From assembly GCF_050485565.1 (NCBI RefSeq), contig NZ_JBJHBQ010000002.1:1-64000 (forward strand): a stretch of 64,000 nucleotides of DNA. The letters are read 5' to 3'. Positions 8,742 through 16,900 of this stretch are shown piece by piece. Position numbers and translations under genes: made by a program. A model generated the notes under the pieces. It did no database searches, was not told the origin of the DNA, and saw nothing but the letters and a program-made list of their open reading frames with translations. The stretch's first letter is position 1. The number at the start of each line of letters is the position of its first letter. Source of the stretch: Glycocaulis sp050485565 (GTDB lineage Bacteria > Pseudomonadota > Alphaproteobacteria > Caulobacterales > Maricaulaceae).

Positions 8742-9704
8742 ATGGCGGCCACGCGGTCTTTCATAATAGCTGCGGTCCTGCTGGTAGCCGCGATAGCGGC
8801 AGCTGGCGTTTATATTGCGACGCGCCCTGCGGCAGACCCGCAGCCCGCCGCGCCTGAAGCGTCCGAGCAGGTTGAACGCGAAGCACCGCGCCAGCCCGCG
8901 ACCAGCCTTACCCCGCCCAGCTTTGATGTGGTGCGCGTGGATGCACGCGGCAATGCGGTGATTGCAGGGCGCGGCGCGCCGGGCGCCGAGGTGGCGCTGC
9001 TGGCCAATCAGAACGAACTGACCCGCACCGCCATCACATCGGCGGGCGAATGGGTCATCATCCTGCAAAACCCGCTACCCACCGGCACGGTTGAGCTGAG
9101 CCTTCTCATGCGCACGCCGGATGGTCAGGAAGTGCGCTCCGATCAGGTTGTCGTGGTCTCGGTTCCTGCGTCCCGCGATGAAACACCTCTGGTGGTGCTC
9201 GGCCGTCCGGGTGAGGCGAGCCGCGTCCTGCAAGGCCCGCAGGATGGTATCGGCGTTGGTCCGCTGGTCCTTGAAACCGTGGATTATGACGAGAATGGCT
9301 CGGTCATCTTCTCCGGCCGCGCCGAGCCCAATGCCGGTGTGCGCATTCTGGCCAATGGCGAGATTGTTGCCGAAACGCAGGCTGACGCCGCTGGCCGCTG
9401 GAGCGTTTCGGCCAGCACGGGCTTTGAACCGGGCGTCTATGATCTCCAGCTTGACCAGCTGGACGATGAGGGCCGCGTCACCGCCGTCATCGTGCTGCCG
9501 TTTGAGCGCGCCAGCCGGGAGCAGCTGGCTCTTGGCGGCCAGAGAGTTGTCGTGCAGCCGGGCAATTCGCTCTGGCGTATCGCGCGTCGGCTCTATGGTG
9601 ACGGCTTTCAGTACACCGTCATCTACCAGGCAAATCGCGAGCAGATTCGTGATCCGGACCTGATTTATCCGGGCCAGGTTCTGGCCACGCCGGACGAAGG
9701 CTAG
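8742..9704 (+). CDS. Membrane-anchored LysM protein with Ig-like repeats
   Basis: A 320-residue envelope protein. One membrane helix lies near the N-terminus (SFIIAAVLLVAAIAAAGVYI, residues 6-25), followed by a Pro/Glu/Ala-rich linker. Two beta-rich segments resemble bacterial Ig-like modules (VDARGNAVIAGRGAPGAEVAL and ENGSVIFSGRAEPNAGVRIL). A C-terminal LysM domain (VVQPGNSLWRIARRLYGDG to YPGQVLA) should bind peptidoglycan. The ATG at 8742 follows AGGAGA. It probably tethers the inner membrane to the wall or acts as a structural envelope factor. A 12-bp palindrome ACCTTGCAAGGT (8664-8675) lies upstream and may be regulatory. Confidence 0.85.
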   Translation: MAATRSFIIAAVLLVAAIAAAGVYIATRPAADPQPAAPEASEQVEREAPRQPATSLTPPSFDVVRVDARGNAVIAGRGAPGAEVALLANQNELTRTAITSAGEWVIILQNPLPTGTVELSLLMRTPDGQEVRSDQVVVVSVPASRDETPLVVLGRPGEASRVLQGPQDGIGVGPLVLETVDYDENGSVIFSGRAEPNAGVRILANGEIVAETQADAAGRWSVSASTGFEPGVYDLQLDQLDDEGRVTAVIVLPFERASREQLALGGQRVVVQPGNSLWRIARRLYGDGFQYTVIYQANREQIRDPDLIYPGQVLATPDEG

Positions 9705-9766
9705 TTTTGCCGCGCTGCCCCTTCAAAGGCATTGTTGCCAAAGGCTAATCAGCCTATGCATGCTGT

Positions 9767-11638
9767 ATGGCAACACCGAGCGATGTAGTCACCACGCCCG
9801 ACGGTCAGCTCCCCCAGGGGCGGCTGGGCGAAGCCATCGCACGTGTTGTGGGCATCCTCGCCTCACGGGACATGGCACGCTGGCGCACGCGCATGGTGGT
9901 GGCATTCCTGCTCACCGTCGTGGCCAAGATGTTCGCCGTTCTGGCGCCGGTTCTTTTCGGTGATGGCCTGAATGCGCTCATTGATGGCGTGGATGCCGGG
10001 GCGACGGTCGCGTTCTGGACGTTTGGCGGCGCGTTCGTGGCCTATGCGCTGGCGCGGTTTGCTTCCAATTCCGCACCGCAATTGCGCGACATGATGTTTG
10101 CGCGCGTCTCGCAGGATGCCCAGCGCATCGTCGCGCTGAAGGGCTTCCTGCACGTGCAGTCCCTGTCGCTGCGCTATCACCAGACACGCCGGGCGGGTGC
10201 CGTGAACCGGATCATCGACCGGGGCGCGGGGGCGGTCGATTTCCTGCTGCGCTATCTGGTCTTCAACATTGTGCCGGCGGTGATCGAGTTGATTCTGGCG
10301 TCCGTCATCGTGGCGCTGCGCTATGGGTGGATATTCTCGGCCATTATTGTCGGCGCGGTTGCGGCCTATGCGCTGGTGACATGGTTCCTGACCGAGTGGC
10401 GCGTGAAGCTGCGCCGGCAGATGAATGAGGCCGACAGCGAGGTCAATGCGCGCGCGGTCGATATCCTTGGCAATTTCGAGACGGTGAAAGCCTTTGCCGC
10501 CGAGCGGCGCGAATCGGCCCGCTTTGACGAGGCGCGCGGCCGCTATGCGGTGGCGGCAACCAAGGCCGACCAGAGCCTGCAGACGCTCAATATCGTGCAG
10601 GCGGCCATTATGAATGGCGGGCTTCTCGCCGTCATGCTGGTCGGGGCCCTGCTCGCGCTGGAAGGCCGGTTGCAGCCGGGCGATGTCGCGGCCCTGACCC
10701 TTCTGCTGATGAGTGTCTATCAGCCGCTCAACATTCTGGGCTTTGCCTACCGGCAGATACGCCAGGCCGCCATTGATCTGGAACGTCTTTTCGAGACGCT
10801 GACCCTGGTGCCGGACGTGCAGGACAGGCCGGGCGCAGCAGAGCTTATCGTGGCCGACGGCGCGATGTCCTTTGAGAACGTGTCGTTTGCCCATGAGGGC
10901 CGCTCGCGGTCGGTTGCCAATCTGAGCTTTGATGTCACGGGCGGTACGTTCGTGGGGATTGCGGGGCCGTCCGGTTCTGGCAAGTCCACTACGCTGCGCC
11001 TGCTCCTGCGCTTCTTTGACCCTGACAAGGGCCGCGTGCTGATTGACGGTCAGGATATCGCGCACGTGACGCAGGAGAGCCTGCGCAACGCTCTGGGGCT
11101 GGTGCCGCAGGATGTGGTGCTGTTCAACGATACGCTGCGCCAGAACCTGCTCTACGGGCGCCCTGATGCCACCGAGGAGCAACTCTGGAATGCGATTGAC
11201 CGGGCGCGTCTGCGTGCCTTCGTGGAGGATTTGCAGGACGGCCTGGAAACGCGTGTGGGCGAGCGGGGGCTGAAACTCTCCGGCGGTGAGAAGCAACGTG
11301 TCGGTGTGGCGCGCGCCATTTTGAAAGACCCGCCCATCCTGATCCTTGACGAGGCCACATCGGCTCTGGATTCCGAAACCGAAAGCGATGTGCAAGAAGC
11401 GCTCGACGAGGTGATGAAGGGGCGCACGGTGATCTCGGTGGCGCACCGGCTCTCCACGATCGCCCGCGCCGACAAGATCTACGTTCTGGATGCAGGTTCC
11501 ATCGCCGAGCAGGGTACGCATGAGGAGCTGGTGGCGCTGGGCGGCAAGTATGCGGCCATGTGGGACCGCCAGATCAAGGCCGTGGACGCGGCCCGCCAGG
11601 TGCGTGCCGCCACCGCCGCGCGCGAGCGCGCACTGTAG
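9767..11638 (+). CDS. Atm1/ABCB7-type ABC exporter (half transporter)
   Basis: Fused exporter of 623 residues with an N-terminal six-helix domain (about 45-330) and a C-terminal ATPase. Walker A is GPSGSGKSTT with Lys406, the signature is LSGGEKQR, Walker B is ILILDEATSALD, and the H-loop is SVAHRLSTIARAD. The order LVPQDVVLFNDTLRQNLLYGRP is characteristic of the Atm1/HMT1 family. Family members export glutathione-linked metals or persulfides. It would act as a homodimer in the inner membrane. The gene stands alone between short gaps; no metal regulator is adjacent. Confidence 0.92.
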   Translation: MATPSDVVTTPDGQLPQGRLGEAIARVVGILASRDMARWRTRMVVAFLLTVVAKMFAVLAPVLFGDGLNALIDGVDAGATVAFWTFGGAFVAYALARFASNSAPQLRDMMFARVSQDAQRIVALKGFLHVQSLSLRYHQTRRAGAVNRIIDRGAGAVDFLLRYLVFNIVPAVIELILASVIVALRYGWIFSAIIVGAVAAYALVTWFLTEWRVKLRRQMNEADSEVNARAVDILGNFETVKAFAAERRESARFDEARGRYAVAATKADQSLQTLNIVQAAIMNGGLLAVMLVGALLALEGRLQPGDVAALTLLLMSVYQPLNILGFAYRQIRQAAIDLERLFETLTLVPDVQDRPGAAELIVADGAMSFENVSFAHEGRSRSVANLSFDVTGGTFVGIAGPSGSGKSTTLRLLLRFFDPDKGRVLIDGQDIAHVTQESLRNALGLVPQDVVLFNDTLRQNLLYGRPDATEEQLWNAIDRARLRAFVEDLQDGLETRVGERGLKLSGGEKQRVGVARAILKDPPILILDEATSALDSETESDVQEALDEVMKGRTVISVAHRLSTIARADKIYVLDAGSIAEQGTHEELVALGGKYAAMWDRQIKAVDAARQVRAATAARERAL

Positions 11639-11715
11639 TCCCCACTGGCGGGTTCAGCTCCTGTAAACGCCTCGTCCCTAGGGTGCGCGCGGTTATTGCT
11701 GCTGGAGGGGGGCGC

Positions 11716-12153
11716 ATGGGACGTTCTGTAAAGGCTCGGAACTGGCGGATCACGTCTGAACGTGAAGGCAGTGTCGACTGGCAGGACGCGATGGAATCCT
11801 TCGCGCTTTACGCCGCTCTGGTGGAAGATGAGGGCGCGCGCGAAGTCCTTATGGATATGGGCCGGGCCGAGATACTCATCTCGCATTCAGAAGCCCCTGA
11901 GCTGGCCCGCATGTTTGCCCGCGAGACGCCGCCCACCCTGGCTCTTGCGATTGTCCGTCCGGGCCACAGCAATGATGCCCGTTTCATAGAGGTTTTTACC
12001 GAGGAACTTCTCCGGGCAGGGCGCAATGTTGGCCTGTTCCATACGGTGGAGGAGGCAGACGCGTTTCTGCTCTCCGGCAGACAGGACGGCGCGACGGGCG
12101 AAGCGGCACCATCGGGCCGGTTCAGCTGGCTGAAGAAGCTGGTTGGCGGGTAG
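11716..12153 (+). CDS. Uncharacterised 145-aa protein, possibly STAS-like
   Basis: Start ATG at 11716 after GGAGGGGGGCGC. The protein reads MGRSVKARNWRITSEREGSV and is soluble, with an alternating helix-strand pattern (VLMDMGRAEILISHSEAPELARMFARE, then LFHTVEEADAFLL). This pattern and the strand-helix order recall the SpoIIAA/STAS-like domain seen in many alphaproteobacterial regulators, but I cannot confirm it. The C-terminus ends in a basic amphipathic stretch FSWLKKLVGG. Convergent with the phosphoesterase gene, 3 bp apart. Function unknown. Confidence 0.65.
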   Translation: MGRSVKARNWRITSEREGSVDWQDAMESFALYAALVEDEGAREVLMDMGRAEILISHSEAPELARMFARETPPTLALAIVRPGHSNDARFIEVFTEELLRAGRNVGLFHTVEEADAFLLSGRQDGATGEAAPSGRFSWLKKLVGG

Positions 12154-12156
12154 CGC

Positions 12157-12948
12157 TCAACGCGCCTGTGCAATCGTGCCGTCAGGGCCGAGCCTGAACT
12201 GGCCGAGCGTGTGGGGAGCAAAGCGCTTGCCGTCAAAGCGATGGGCCGTCACCTCCACACTCTCTCCGTCCAGAACGATCTCGCTGAAGGAAGGCTGCCC
12301 CTCGCGCAGCCGCGTGGACAGTGTGCCTGCCGTCAGCGACAGATAGGAGCCTTGCGAATAGCTGTGCAGGTCTGCCGACGCGCCGTGGACATGACCGGAC
12401 AGGACCAGGCGTACGGGGCTGGGCGCAATCATGGCGCTTGCCTTGATCCCGCGCGCAGTCCGTGTGCGCAGCGGTGCGGTGGCGGGCGGTTTGAGCGGGT
12501 GGTGGCATACCAGAATACCCGGCTGCTCACCGATCTCGCCAAGCGCGATCTTCAGCTGGGCCGTGCTGATCGACCCCTCCGCCCAGTTTGACCTGGCCTG
12601 CCAGCCGCGCGCCGAGTTCAGTCCGGCGGCGCGCCAGGGTCCGATATCAAGAGGTGCGCTGCGGTCGGAGAAATAGCGAGCAAACCGCGAAAATGGCTGG
12701 GAGACGCGCGAGACCGCGTTCAGGAGCGGCGTATCGTGATTGCCTGGCACGACAAGCTGCGGCACGTCGAACTGGTCAAGCCAGCCTTTTGCCGCTTCAA
12801 ACTCCGAACGCTTGCCGCGCTGGGTGAGGTCGCCGCAGATCATCAGCGCGCCGGGCGCGGCGGCGGATATCAATTCGGCGGCCGCATTCATGGCACCGGG
12901 GTCCTCGGTACCAAAATGCAGATCGGCCAGCTGAAAGATGCGCATCAT
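12157..12948 (-). CDS. Calcineurin-like metallophosphoesterase
   Basis: A 263-residue phosphoesterase of the CpdA/YkuE type. The five metal motifs are in order: ADLHFG (Asp9, His11), CGDLTQRG, GNHDTP, CHHPL, and SGHVHG. There is no signal peptide, so it is cytosolic. Candidate substrates include cyclic nucleotides, UDP-diacylglucosamine and phospholipids, but the sequence does not decide. Its start overlaps the stop of the lipid-kinase gene by 4 bp, so the two form an operon that may act on lipids or second messengers. Confidence 0.9.
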   Translation of the reverse strand: MMRIFQLADLHFGTEDPGAMNAAAELISAAAPGALMICGDLTQRGKRSEFEAAKGWLDQFDVPQLVVPGNHDTPLLNAVSRVSQPFSRFARYFSDRSAPLDIGPWRAAGLNSARGWQARSNWAEGSISTAQLKIALGEIGEQPGILVCHHPLKPPATAPLRTRTARGIKASAMIAPSPVRLVLSGHVHGASADLHSYSQGSYLSLTAGTLSTRLREGQPSFSEIVLDGESVEVTAHRFDGKRFAPHTLGQFRLGPDGTIAQAR

Positions 12949-13892
12949 GCTCCGCGTGCTGTCAGCACTCTTGCTGCTTTCCTGACCAGCGTGAAACGGG
13001 CGTGCCGCGGCAGGGTGACGGGTTCTCCATCCAGCGTAGCCTCGATGCCTGAGGATTCAAGCGCTTCGACGTCCACCCTCGCGGCAAATCCACGCTCCAC
13101 ACCCCAGGCATTGCGCCAGTCGGCAAGCAGGCCGGTAAGGCCCGTATAGGCGAGATCAAGCAGGCTCTCAGGCGCTGTTGCCAGTACATCGAAACCGGGC
13201 CGGGCCGGGTCTTCGGAGAGGAAGATGCCCAGTGCCTGCGCATCCTGGCGGGCGCCGGTATCGGACAGGCAGCGCATGGGCGTGTCGAGGCCAAACGCGC
13301 CTGCCTCGCCGAACTCGGTAACAGCCTGCAACAGGTCGGCATTGCGCAGCGCCTCGCGCGGGGCCGCCAGCCGTGTCAGCCCGCCCAGCAGGGCACCGAC
13401 GTAAAAGCGGTGCTCCAGCACCTCTCCGGCGGCGATGTCCATCTCGACGGGGTTTTCCAGCACGGTTCTCAGGCATGTGCCGGGATCGATATCGGCCCCG
13501 TGCACAAACTTGTGCAGCATGTTCATGGTGCCGCCCGGCAGTGGCAGCACAGGCGGATCATCGGGACCGAGCGTGTTCAGCGCGCACGCCACCGTGCCAT
13601 CTCCGCCCCATACGATGATGATGTCGGCATCCTGCTCCAGAACGCGCTGGCAGGCCGCTTCACAGTCGTGATCGACGATTTCAAAATGGGCCGGCACGCC
13701 CATTTCGGCCAGAATGGCGTCGATAGTGTCGCGCCCGTCGGCGGGTACGCTGCCACCATTGGGATTTATCACCACGCCCACACGCGAGATCGATCGGACT
13801 GTGGCTGTCCGGATTTGAGTGTCTTGAATGTGGCTCATGCCGGTCGATAACGCCATGCTGCGGAACGGGTTCCCTCCATCCCTGTAAACCAT
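12945..13892 (-). CDS. Diacylglycerol kinase / sphingosine-kinase-like lipid kinase
   Basis: A DAGK catalytic-domain protein. It has VGVVINPNGGSVPADG (nucleotide site), IIIVWGGDGTVACALN (GGDGT, catalytic), and LPLPGGTMNMLHKFVHG (PGGT). The C-terminal beta domain has LDGEPVTLPRHARFTL. It should phosphorylate a lipid such as diacylglycerol or a long-chain base. Possible starts are ATGs at 13892, 13856 and 13838; the catalytic domain begins after all of them. The gene is divergent from the acyltransferase-like gene with only about 50 bp between if 13892 is used, so one of the inner starts may be correct. Confidence 0.87.
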   Translation of the reverse strand: MVYRDGGNPFRSMALSTGMSHIQDTQIRTATVRSISRVGVVINPNGGSVPADGRDTIDAILAEMGVPAHFEIVDHDCEAACQRVLEQDADIIIVWGGDGTVACALNTLGPDDPPVLPLPGGTMNMLHKFVHGADIDPGTCLRTVLENPVEMDIAAGEVLEHRFYVGALLGGLTRLAAPREALRNADLLQAVTEFGEAGAFGLDTPMRCLSDTGARQDAQALGIFLSEDPARPGFDVLATAPESLLDLAYTGLTGLLADWRNAWGVERGFAARVDVEALESSGIEATLDGEPVTLPRHARFTLVRKAARVLTARGA

Positions 13893-13941
13893 TTCTCATA
13901 TAACGCGCTGTATTTCCTGTCTTCGAAGGGATGGGACAGGC

Positions 13942-15015
13942 ATGGCCGCAGTGGCGATTCGACAGGTCAGTGAAGCCGATTTGCCGGCCATTGTGCGGCT
14001 GGTGGATTCGTGCGGCTTTCCTGCGCGCTCGCTTGAGGGGTGGCGCTGGGTTCTGTTTGGCAATCCCGACCAGGGCGATATCGCGCCGGGATGGGTTGCC
14101 GAGTCCGGCGGACGCGTGAGCGGATTTCTGGGCAATTTCGTCAATCGATACAGGTGCGGCACCGAGAATTACGTCATCGCCACCGGCCACACGGTTGTAA
14201 CCGACCGGGCGCAGACCGGGCAGCTGGCCGGTCTGAAGCTCATCCGTCATGGCCTGGCGCAGCCTGACGTGGATGCGTTTGTGACGCTGAACAATAATGC
14301 GCTGTCTGCGCCCTTGCTGGCCCGTGTGGGCGCCAGGGCGTGGCTGGGGCAACGGGGCCGTGAATGGGCCGAATGGGTGTTCCGCCCCGACCAGATGCTG
14401 CTGGCAGCGTGGCCGGGCGGCGATGGCGCAGAGCGATTCGACTGCCGCGCCGATTTTGCCTTCGACATAAGCGGGCGGCGCGGCGAGGTGGTGTTCGAGC
14501 CGCTGGACACGGTTTCGGATGAGGAACTGGCCGCGCTTGCGCCTGCTGGACACATGTCGCGCCAGATCAGCCAGGCAACCTTGCGCTACCGCACCGCTGA
14601 CCCGGATCGCAGGGGCGGCATGGAATATGTGGTTGCGAGGCTGGAGGGCAGGGTGCTGGCCGTCGCGGCCCTGCTGCTGACCAAGGCTGCGCCCGGACGC
14701 CTTGATCATGCGGAGGTCGTCGACTGGGCCGGGTCGCCCTGCGCAGATGGTGTACGCGCGCAATCGGCCTTGCTGCGCCATTTTGTGGGTGTGTCCAGGC
14801 GGGCAGGGGCGTCGAGGATGCGCCTGCACTTTCCCGCTCATCTGCCTGACGGGGTGCTGAAAGGCGCAAGGCCGCTCTTACGCCGGGTGCATGGCCATGA
14901 CCCGTGCCATGCGAAAACCAGTCATGCCGGACTGACCAGCTGGAAGCCCGGTCCTGGCGATGCCGATTATTTTTTCGCGTTCAGAATACCGCCCGCGCTG
15001 TTTCGCGGCGCCTGA
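13942..15015 (+). CDS. GNAT-like acyltransferase, 357 aa
   Basis: The N-terminus reads VAIRQVSEADLPAIVRLVDS, a common opening for GNAT N-acetyltransferases. GWVAESGGRVSGFLGNF and VIATGHTVVTDRAQTGQLAGLKL are consistent with the acetyl-CoA-binding beta strands. The second half (about 170-357) is a further, unassigned alpha/beta domain, so the protein may be a double-GNAT. No membrane segment is seen. The substrate is unknown. It is a single gene between the divergent lipid kinase and the tRNA-Asn gene on the other strand. Confidence 0.6.
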   Translation: MAAVAIRQVSEADLPAIVRLVDSCGFPARSLEGWRWVLFGNPDQGDIAPGWVAESGGRVSGFLGNFVNRYRCGTENYVIATGHTVVTDRAQTGQLAGLKLIRHGLAQPDVDAFVTLNNNALSAPLLARVGARAWLGQRGREWAEWVFRPDQMLLAAWPGGDGAERFDCRADFAFDISGRRGEVVFEPLDTVSDEELAALAPAGHMSRQISQATLRYRTADPDRRGGMEYVVARLEGRVLAVAALLLTKAAPGRLDHAEVVDWAGSPCADGVRAQSALLRHFVGVSRRAGASRMRLHFPAHLPDGVLKGARPLLRRVHGHDPCHAKTSHAGLTSWKPGPGDADYFFAFRIPPALFRGA

Positions 15016-15068
15016 CGCGATACGCGTTTCAGGCAGGGCTGGCCGGGCTTTTGGAAAACTCGGTGCGA

Positions 15069-15144
15069 TGGCTCCCCGGGCCGGGCTCGAACCAGCGACA
15101 GGCGGATTAACAGTCCGCTGCTCTACCAACTGAGCTACCGGGGA
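15069..15144 (-). tRNA. tRNA-Asn (anticodon GUU)
   Basis: The reverse strand gives a full cloverleaf: acceptor TCCCCGG/CCGGGGA, D arm GCTCAGTTGGTAGAGC, anticodon loop CTGTTAA (GUU), T arm GCTGGTTCGAGCCCGGC, discriminator G and an encoded CCA (15069-15071). Confidence 0.97.
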
Positions 15145-15247
15145 ACACTCTCGCAAGCGAGGTGGGGTCTTTAGCAATACGGGTTGTGTCCCGCAAGACG
15201 CTTTTGCCGTTAATCGGGGCAGAAGATTCAGCCGCCGCAATACGCAC

Positions 15248-15277
15248 AAAAAAAATCGGGAGCCGTGAGGCTCCCGA
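15248..15277 (-). terminator. Orphan rho-independent terminator
   Basis: On the reverse strand TCGGGAGCC / GGCTCCCGA (15256-15277, tetraloop) is followed by a run of eight T. No protein gene ends here on that strand, so it may close a small RNA or leader transcript starting around 15300-15400. Confidence 0.7.
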
Positions 15278-15326
15278 AAAGGCATGGGTGGATGGTGGGG
15301 TGTCTTCATGAAGAAGACGAGATCAC

Positions 15327-15358
15327 ATTAACGATTCGATGGTTAATATCTCGCTAAC
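15327..15358. promoter_or_regulatory. TTAA-rich palindromic region with a CtrA-like near-match
   Basis: ATTAAC (15327-15332) and GTTAAT (15342-15347) form an inverted repeat. TTAA (15343-15346), N7, CTAAC (15354-15358) is one base from the CtrA consensus TTAA-N7-TTAAC. The wider gap 15145-15482 holds this site and the orphan terminator and otherwise shows no gene. Confidence 0.35.
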
Positions 15359-15482
15359 GCTGGAAGGCGTGTGAGAGAAATGACTCACCGCTCTGACCGG
15401 GAGCTTAACGCGCGTCTCGCCGGGACAGGCAAGCTGGGCTATCCTGCCCGCCATAAACACTACACCTTCGGGAGGTCAGCCG

Positions 15483-15869
15483 ATGAATGAGACACAGGAC
15501 GATGCCGGGATGGTCAATGGCCGCTATACGAGCTTTTCGGCCTTTTTCCCCTTCTATCTGCGCGAACACGCCATTCCGGCGACGCGCTACTGGCACTTTG
15601 TCGGCACGGTGGCGGCGCCACTGGTCCTGATCTGGGCGCTGGTAACGCAGACCTGGTGGGGCCTTCTGCTGGTGCCGGTGAGCGGGTATTTCTTCGCCTG
15701 GGTCAGCCACGCCTTCATCGAGCGTAACAAGCCGGCCACCTTCACCTATCCGCTCTGGTCGCTGATCGGCGATTACAAGATGTTCTGGCTGTGGGTGACG
15801 GGCCGGCTGGACGGCGAGCTTGAGAAGGCCGGGGTAACCGGTCATCCCCACGCACGCCAAGGCGCGTGA
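15483..15869 (+). CDS. DUF962 / Mpo1-like membrane protein
   Basis: A 128-residue protein of the DUF962 family. The signature YTSFSAFFPFYLREHAIPATRYWHFVGT is followed by two hydrophobic helices and then GYFFAWVSHAFIERNKPATFTYPLWSLIGDYKM. Yeast Mpo1 of this family is an Fe(II) dioxygenase that alpha-oxidises 2-hydroxy fatty acids, using conserved histidines; His29, His38 and His71 are the candidates here. Whether the bacterial protein has this activity is inference. It is a single gene with a GGGAGG ribosome site. Confidence 0.87.
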   Translation: MNETQDDAGMVNGRYTSFSAFFPFYLREHAIPATRYWHFVGTVAAPLVLIWALVTQTWWGLLLVPVSGYFFAWVSHAFIERNKPATFTYPLWSLIGDYKMFWLWVTGRLDGELEKAGVTGHPHARQGA

Positions 15870-15891
15870 TTTTTGCCAAGGGGCAGGGAGT

Positions 15892-15965
15892 TGGAGGCGC
15901 CACCCGGAATCGAACCGGGGTACAAGGATTTGCAGTCCTCTGCGTCACCACTCCGCCATGGCGCC
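15892..15965 (-). tRNA. tRNA-Cys (anticodon GCA)
   Basis: The reverse strand folds with acceptor GGCGCCA/TGGCGCC, anticodon loop CTGCAAA (GCA), T arm CCCGGTTCGATTCCGGG, discriminator T and an encoded CCA (15892-15894). Confidence 0.97.
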
Positions 15966-16130
15966 TCTTGTGGTGGGGATAGAGCTATAGCGACGCGGCC
16001 CGCGCGCTGCAACGCGCTTTGCAGGCCGTCCGCATACAGGTGGCAGTTGCCGGTCAGCGCGCGCGTTGCACTTTGTTGCCGGGCCGCGATATAAGCGGCC
16101 ATCCTTGGATTTAATGCGGACGTATTTCCC

Positions 16131-16784
16131 ATGAGTGAGCTTGCTGAAGCGCGCCGGCAGATGGTTGCCAGCCAGGTCCGCCCCGCAGATGTGACCGACA
16201 GGCGTCTGCAAGATGCCATGCTGGCTATCCCGCGTGAGCGCTTCCTGCCCCGTTCAATGGCCGGATCGGCCTATGGCGACATGGAGATTGATCTGGGCGA
16301 GGGGCGGCGTTTCATGCGTCCGCGCGATTTTGCCAAGCTGGTGCAGGCGGCAGGCGTGAAAGCCGGTGATCTCGCGCTCGATCTCGCCTGCGGGCGGGGC
16401 TACTCCACCGCCATTCTGTCGCGCCTGTGCGAAACGGTGATCGGCATTGAGTCCAGTGAATCGTTTGCGTCCAAGGCTGAAGACGCTCTGAGCGATGTCG
16501 GAGCGGATAATGCTGTGATCGTAACTGGCGATGTGAAAAGGGGAGCGCCGGACCAGGGCCCGTTCGACGTTATACTCGTGAATGGTGCTGTTGAGATCGT
16601 GCCGGACGCATGGTTGTCACAGCTTGCAGAGAATGGCCGCCTGGCCGTGATCGTGCGGGAAAACGGTGTTGGCCGGGCAAAGATTTATACGCGCAAGGAC
16701 GGGGTTGTCGGCAGCCGGGCTGTGTTTGATTCGATGACATCGGTTCTGCCCGGCTTTGAACGCGAGCCTGAATTCTCGCTGTGA
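16131..16784 (+). CDS. Protein-L-isoaspartate O-methyltransferase family protein
   Basis: A PCMT-family methyltransferase of 217 residues. The N-terminal SELAEARRQMVASQVRPADVTDRRLQDAMLAIPRERFLP is the family hallmark, and LALDLACGRGYSTAILSRL (about 83-101) is the S-adenosylmethionine motif I. Alphaproteobacterial versions of this kind lie directly before a tolC/rsaF outer-membrane gene, as here. Their activity on isoaspartyl residues is often unproven, so it may be a divergent paralogue of the true Pcm. A palindrome starting 2 bp after the stop may terminate it or control tolC. Confidence 0.85.
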   Translation: MSELAEARRQMVASQVRPADVTDRRLQDAMLAIPRERFLPRSMAGSAYGDMEIDLGEGRRFMRPRDFAKLVQAAGVKAGDLALDLACGRGYSTAILSRLCETVIGIESSESFASKAEDALSDVGADNAVIVTGDVKRGAPDQGPFDVILVNGAVEIVPDAWLSQLAENGRLAVIVRENGVGRAKIYTRKDGVVGSRAVFDSMTSVLPGFEREPEFSL

Positions 16785-16785
16785 T

Positions 16786-16811
16786 AAAAAGTGAACAGTG
16801 TTCACTTTTTT
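16786..16811. promoter_or_regulatory. Long perfect palindrome: terminator or TetR-type operator
   Basis: AAAAAGTGAAC (16786-16796), AGT, GTTCACTTTTT (16800-16810) plus one more T. The GTGAAC-N3-GTTCAC core looks like a TetR-family operator, and the T-run also fits a terminator for the upstream methyltransferase gene. It lies 90 bp before tolC. Confidence 0.55.
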
Positions 16812-16900
16812 GCTTGGCAATCGCTGCGCGGGGATGGAATTTCAGGGCATAGCGCCCATGTAGACGGGGCCGGGGTGGTCGTGAACCGTGAGAGGGACGC

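Noticed and set aside
9863..11521. Open frame of 552 codons on the reverse strand
   Set aside because: It mirrors the ABC exporter gene, whose motifs are unmistakable. The antisense product is Arg/His/Gln-rich without structure.
14878..15309. Reverse-strand open frame across the tRNA-Asn gene
   Set aside because: It reads through a tRNA and a terminator hairpin, and its product has no protein-like features.
15327..15482. Possible replication origin because of several TTAA motifs
   Set aside because: No DnaA boxes, no hemE/dnaA/parAB neighbours and only near-matches to CtrA sites.
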